Assembly (NCBI GenBank): GCA_946402595.1
Contig: CAMIWY010000071.1
Span: 1-7,167 of the forward strand
Direction: 5' to 3'
DNA: 7,167 nucleotides
Origin: an uncultured Clostridia bacterium
GTDB taxonomy: Bacteria; Bacillota; Clostridia; Peptostreptococcales; Anaerovoracaceae
Shown here in pieces: positions 5,512-7,167 of the stretch. How positions within the stretch are numbered: the first letter of the stretch is position 1; each line of letters opens with the position of its first letter. The notes beneath the pieces were generated by a model that was given only the letters and a program-made list of their open reading frames with translations, made no database searches and was not told the DNA's origin. A program made the position numbers and the translations under genes.

Positions 5512-6225
5512 TTATCCGAGTTCATCTTCGAAGTAGCTGCTTCTGACCTTCTCGCTGAGATCCGTGTCGTCTCTTTCCTTGATCGCGTTGAAAAGCTGTA
5601 CATGTGTATCCAGGAGCTTGTCCGACTTGCCGCTGAGGATCATCGCTGATACAGTCTGATATCTCACAGCGTGTGTAAGCGACCGTACGACTTTGTTGAT
5701 CTTGTCAGCCATCGGGTTTTTGCCCATTTCAGCTATCTTGTCATGAAATCTGTTGTCTGCTTCAAAGAACGTATCTACCCTGTTCTCTCTCAGCTCCAGC
5801 GCCTTTTTCATTTCTCCGAGGATGGATTCGAGTTCATCGAGTTCCCTGTCCTCATGATGCTCTATCGCGAGTCTCATCATGCCGGCTTCAGTCATTTCGC
5901 GCAGCTCCATCAGGTTCTCGAACGAATCCTGATTGAGCAGGATCCCATACACCATAGGATCTATCATGCTTTCCTTGTAGCCGTCACATACAAATGTCCC
6001 CTCAGACCTTTTGCTTTCGAGCACGCCTAAATAAGTAAGTATTTTAATTGCCTCACGTACGCTGCTTCTTGCTACCCCGAGCGATTCCGCCAGTTCAGGT
6101 TCAGGCGGGATCTTGTCACCCGGCTGCAGCTCTTTGGAGCGGATGGCATCGGTCAGGACGTTGATAACGCTCTGGACTACCGACTCCTTCCTGAGGCTTT
6201 TAAGATATGATGGTTTCTGTGGCAT
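5512..6225 (-). CDS. FadR-type (FCD domain) GntR family transcriptional regulator
   Basis: This is a 237-residue DNA-binding regulator. The N-terminal winged helix-turn-helix contains PGDKIPPEPELAESLGVARS (35-54) followed by SVREAI (55-60), the classic GntR recognition segment, and a wing near KRSEGTFV (72-79). The C-terminal helical FCD effector domain shows ELREMTEAGMMRLA (107-120), DNRFHDKIAE (157-166) and DTHVQLFNAIKERD (206-219). D157, H161, H208 and possibly H185 are candidate metal or ligand contacts. FadR-type regulators commonly sense sugar acids or other carboxylates and often control neighbouring catabolic and TRAP transporter genes, which fits here. I chose the ATG at 6225 because AAGGAAG lies 7 bases upstream. 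The frame stays open to a TTG at 6249, but I see no ribosome binding site for that start. An imperfect dyad overlaps the promoter, suggesting autoregulation. The ligand is unknown. Confidence 0.93.
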   Translation of the reverse strand: MPQKPSYLKSLRKESVVQSVINVLTDAIRSKELQPGDKIPPEPELAESLGVARSSVREAIKILTYLGVLESKRSEGTFVCDGYKESMIDPMVYGILLNQDSFENLMELREMTEAGMMRLAIEHHEDRELDELESILGEMKKALELRENRVDTFFEADNRFHDKIAEMGKNPMADKINKVVRSLTHAVRYQTVSAMILSGKSDKLLDTHVQLFNAIKERDDTDLSEKVRSSYFEDELG

Positions 6226-6232
6226 GCTTTTT

Positions 6233-6240
6233 CTTCCTTC
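6233..6240 (-). promoter_or_regulatory. Ribosome binding site deciding the GntR start
   Basis: GAAGGAAG on the minus strand ends 7 bases before the ATG at 6225. The alternative in-frame TTG at 6249 would contain this sequence inside its coding region and has only AT-rich sequence upstream. Confidence 0.7.
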
Positions 6241-6261
6241 AAAAAACAATTTTCATATGTA

Positions 6262-6279
6262 TGACATAACTTATAGTCA
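6262..6279. promoter_or_regulatory. Candidate GntR operator overlapping its own promoter
   Basis: The minus strand reads TGACTATAAGTTATGTCA (6279-6262). TGAC/GTCA and ATAA/TTAT form nested arms around a central G, with one unpaired T on the left. It lies just downstream of the main -10 box and inside the alternative promoter. It shares TTATGTCA with the dyad upstream of the dehydrogenase gene. Which half-sites a regulator would read is a guess. Confidence 0.42.
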
Positions 6280-6308
6280 AGCATACCAAGTTGAAGTGAT
6301 ATTGTCAA
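6280..6308 (-). promoter_or_regulatory. Promoter of the GntR-rpiB transcription unit
   Basis: On the minus strand a perfect TTGACA (6308-6303) is followed after 17 bp by TATGCT (6285-6280), a 4/6 -10 box. A second possible pair, TTGACT (6280-6275) and TATGAA (6257-6252), also with 17-bp spacing, overlaps downstream and may be an alternative start. Either would give a short leader before the ribosome binding site at 6240. Confidence 0.6.
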
Positions 6309-6360
6309 TTTGATGACAGCCCCTCAGACCCCCTCAAGCTCTATTTATTTGTTTGTCCTT

Positions 6361-6404
6361 TTTAAGAAAAACTGCCGGCAGCTTTTCTCAGATACCGGCA
6401 GTTT
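6361..6404 (-). terminator. Intrinsic terminator after the TRAP permease gene
   Basis: On the minus strand AAACTGCCGG (6404-6395), a 16-base loop and CCGGCAGTTT (6378-6369) form a perfect 10-bp stem, followed by TTCTT so that the U-rich tail reads TTTTTCTT. It starts 15 bp after the permease stop and separates transporter transcription from the regulator gene. Confidence 0.9.
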
Positions 6405-6419
6405 AAAGTGTTTTCAGCA

Positions 6420-7167
6420 TTAGCCGCTGAGTCCCGGAAGCCATGTAACGAAACCAGGAACGTATGTGATCAGGAAGAGTACGATCAGCAGCGGAACAAG
6501 GAACGGTATTACCGCTTTGTACATTTCTTCTATCCTGATCTTTGCCGTCTTGGCACAGATGAACAAGCTTGTGCCTACAGGCGGTGTGCAGAGTCCGATC
6601 ATCAGGTTGAGTACGAGTACTACACCGAGATGTACCGGATCGATTCCGAATGAACCCATAAGAGGGATCAGGAACGGAACAGTGATAGTCATGACTGCGA
6701 GAGCCTCCATGAACATTCCGATGATCAGGAATGCGATGTTCAGGATCAGCAGCATGATGTACTTGTTTGTTGTAAGGCTTGTAAGCATGTGTGACAGTGC
6801 ATTGGTCATGCCCATCATTGTTACGAGCCATGAGAAAGCAGCAGCGCCGCAGATGATGTTCAGGATTCCTGCGCCGTCAGCAACAGACTGCTTGAGAGCC
6901 TCGTAGATCTCCTTGAGAGTCATGCCCTTGTACAGGATGACTGACAGGATGAATGCGTATACTACAGCGATGCAGGCTGCTTCTGTAGGTGAGAATACTC
7001 CGGTCCAGATACCGCCGATGATGATAACCGGTGTCATCAGGGACAGGAATGCTTCCTTGGTTGCAACCAGAAGCTCTCTTCCATTGAACTTTCTTACAGG
7101 ATAATGTCTCTTCTTGGATATCATGAAGACCAGGATACTTGTTGCAAGTGCAAGCAGCAGTCCAGGT
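6420..7167 (-). CDS. dctM: TRAP transporter large permease subunit (DctM type), 5' end beyond the window
   Basis: This is the C-terminal 248 residues of a cytoplasmic-membrane protein; the family is usually about 425-435 residues, so roughly the first 180 lie outside the window. The fragment is a series of hydrophobic helices. Family segments are GGIWTGVFSPTEAA near fragment residues 51-64, a middle region rich in Gly/Met with GMFMEALAVMTITVPFLIPL, then GIDPVHLGVVLVLN and GLCTPPVGTSLFICA near the end. DctM is the ion-driven transport channel that works with a small DctQ subunit and a periplasmic-type binding protein to import carboxylates and sugar acids. The partner genes are not in the window and probably lie upstream. 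The open frame continues past the internal ATG at 7124 to the window edge, so that ATG is not the real start. Neighbouring acid-sugar enzymes suggest a sugar acid as cargo. Confidence 0.95.
   Translation of the reverse strand, partial: PGLLLALATSILVFMISKKRHYPVRKFNGRELLVATKEAFLSLMTPVIIIGGIWTGVFSPTEAACIAVVYAFILSVILYKGMTLKEIYEALKQSVADGAGILNIICGAAAFSWLVTMMGMTNALSHMLTSLTTNKYIMLLILNIAFLIIGMFMEALAVMTITVPFLIPLMGSFGIDPVHLGVVLVLNLMIGLCTPPVGTSLFICAKTAKIRIEEMYKAVIPFLVPLLIVLFLITYVPGFVTWLPGLSG

Noticed and set aside
6226..6249. TTG start adding eight residues to the GntR regulator
   Set aside because: No ribosome binding site precedes it, while the ATG at 6225 has AAGGAAG at ideal spacing.

Overview
The window is 7,167 bp of compact bacterial DNA with every recognisable gene on the minus strand (read right to left). 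Balanced base composition, strong AGGAG-type ribosome binding sites, hairpin-plus-U-run terminators and the gene set suggest a Clostridia-like Firmicute. That assignment is an inference; no marker gene here settles it.

Layout in the direction of transcription: (1) 7167-6420, the C-terminal 248 residues of a TRAP transporter large permease (DctM type), closed by a strong terminator. (2) 6308-5011, a promoter, a FadR-type GntR regulator and an RpiB-family sugar-phosphate isomerase 29 bp downstream, ended by a perfect-stem terminator. (3) 5010-1219, a D-2-hydroxyacid dehydrogenase, a DUF1537 four-carbon acid-sugar kinase and a PdxA-family dehydrogenase. Together these look like an uptake and catabolism locus for a four-carbon sugar acid. 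The best match is the D-threonate route: kinase to the 4-phosphate, then PdxA2 oxidation and decarboxylation to DHAP. The jobs of the hydroxyacid dehydrogenase and RpiB protein are open. A 13-bp inverted repeat with a 66-bp spacer fills the unusually long gap between dehydrogenase and kinase. A shared TTATGTCA word with dyad symmetry lies upstream of both the regulator and the dehydrogenase.

(4) 1167-1, tyrosyl-tRNA synthetase (tyrS, 312 codons present, 3' end outside) with its own leader. The leader is the most interesting part of the window. A consensus promoter is followed by a 20-codon open frame with its own ribosome binding site and three consecutive tyrosine codons, then a GC-rich terminator hairpin 35 bp before tyrS. 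The RNA has four segments that can pair 1:2, 2:3 or 3:4. The Tyr codons lie just after segment 1 and the stop codon just before segment 2. This is the layout of a trp/phe-type ribosome-mediated attenuator, here apparently sensing charged tRNA-Tyr. Firmicute tyrS genes are typically controlled by a T-box, and I find no T-box sequence in this leader.

No tRNA, rRNA, CRISPR array, transposase or other mobile element was seen, and no intergenic stretch exceeds 300 bp.
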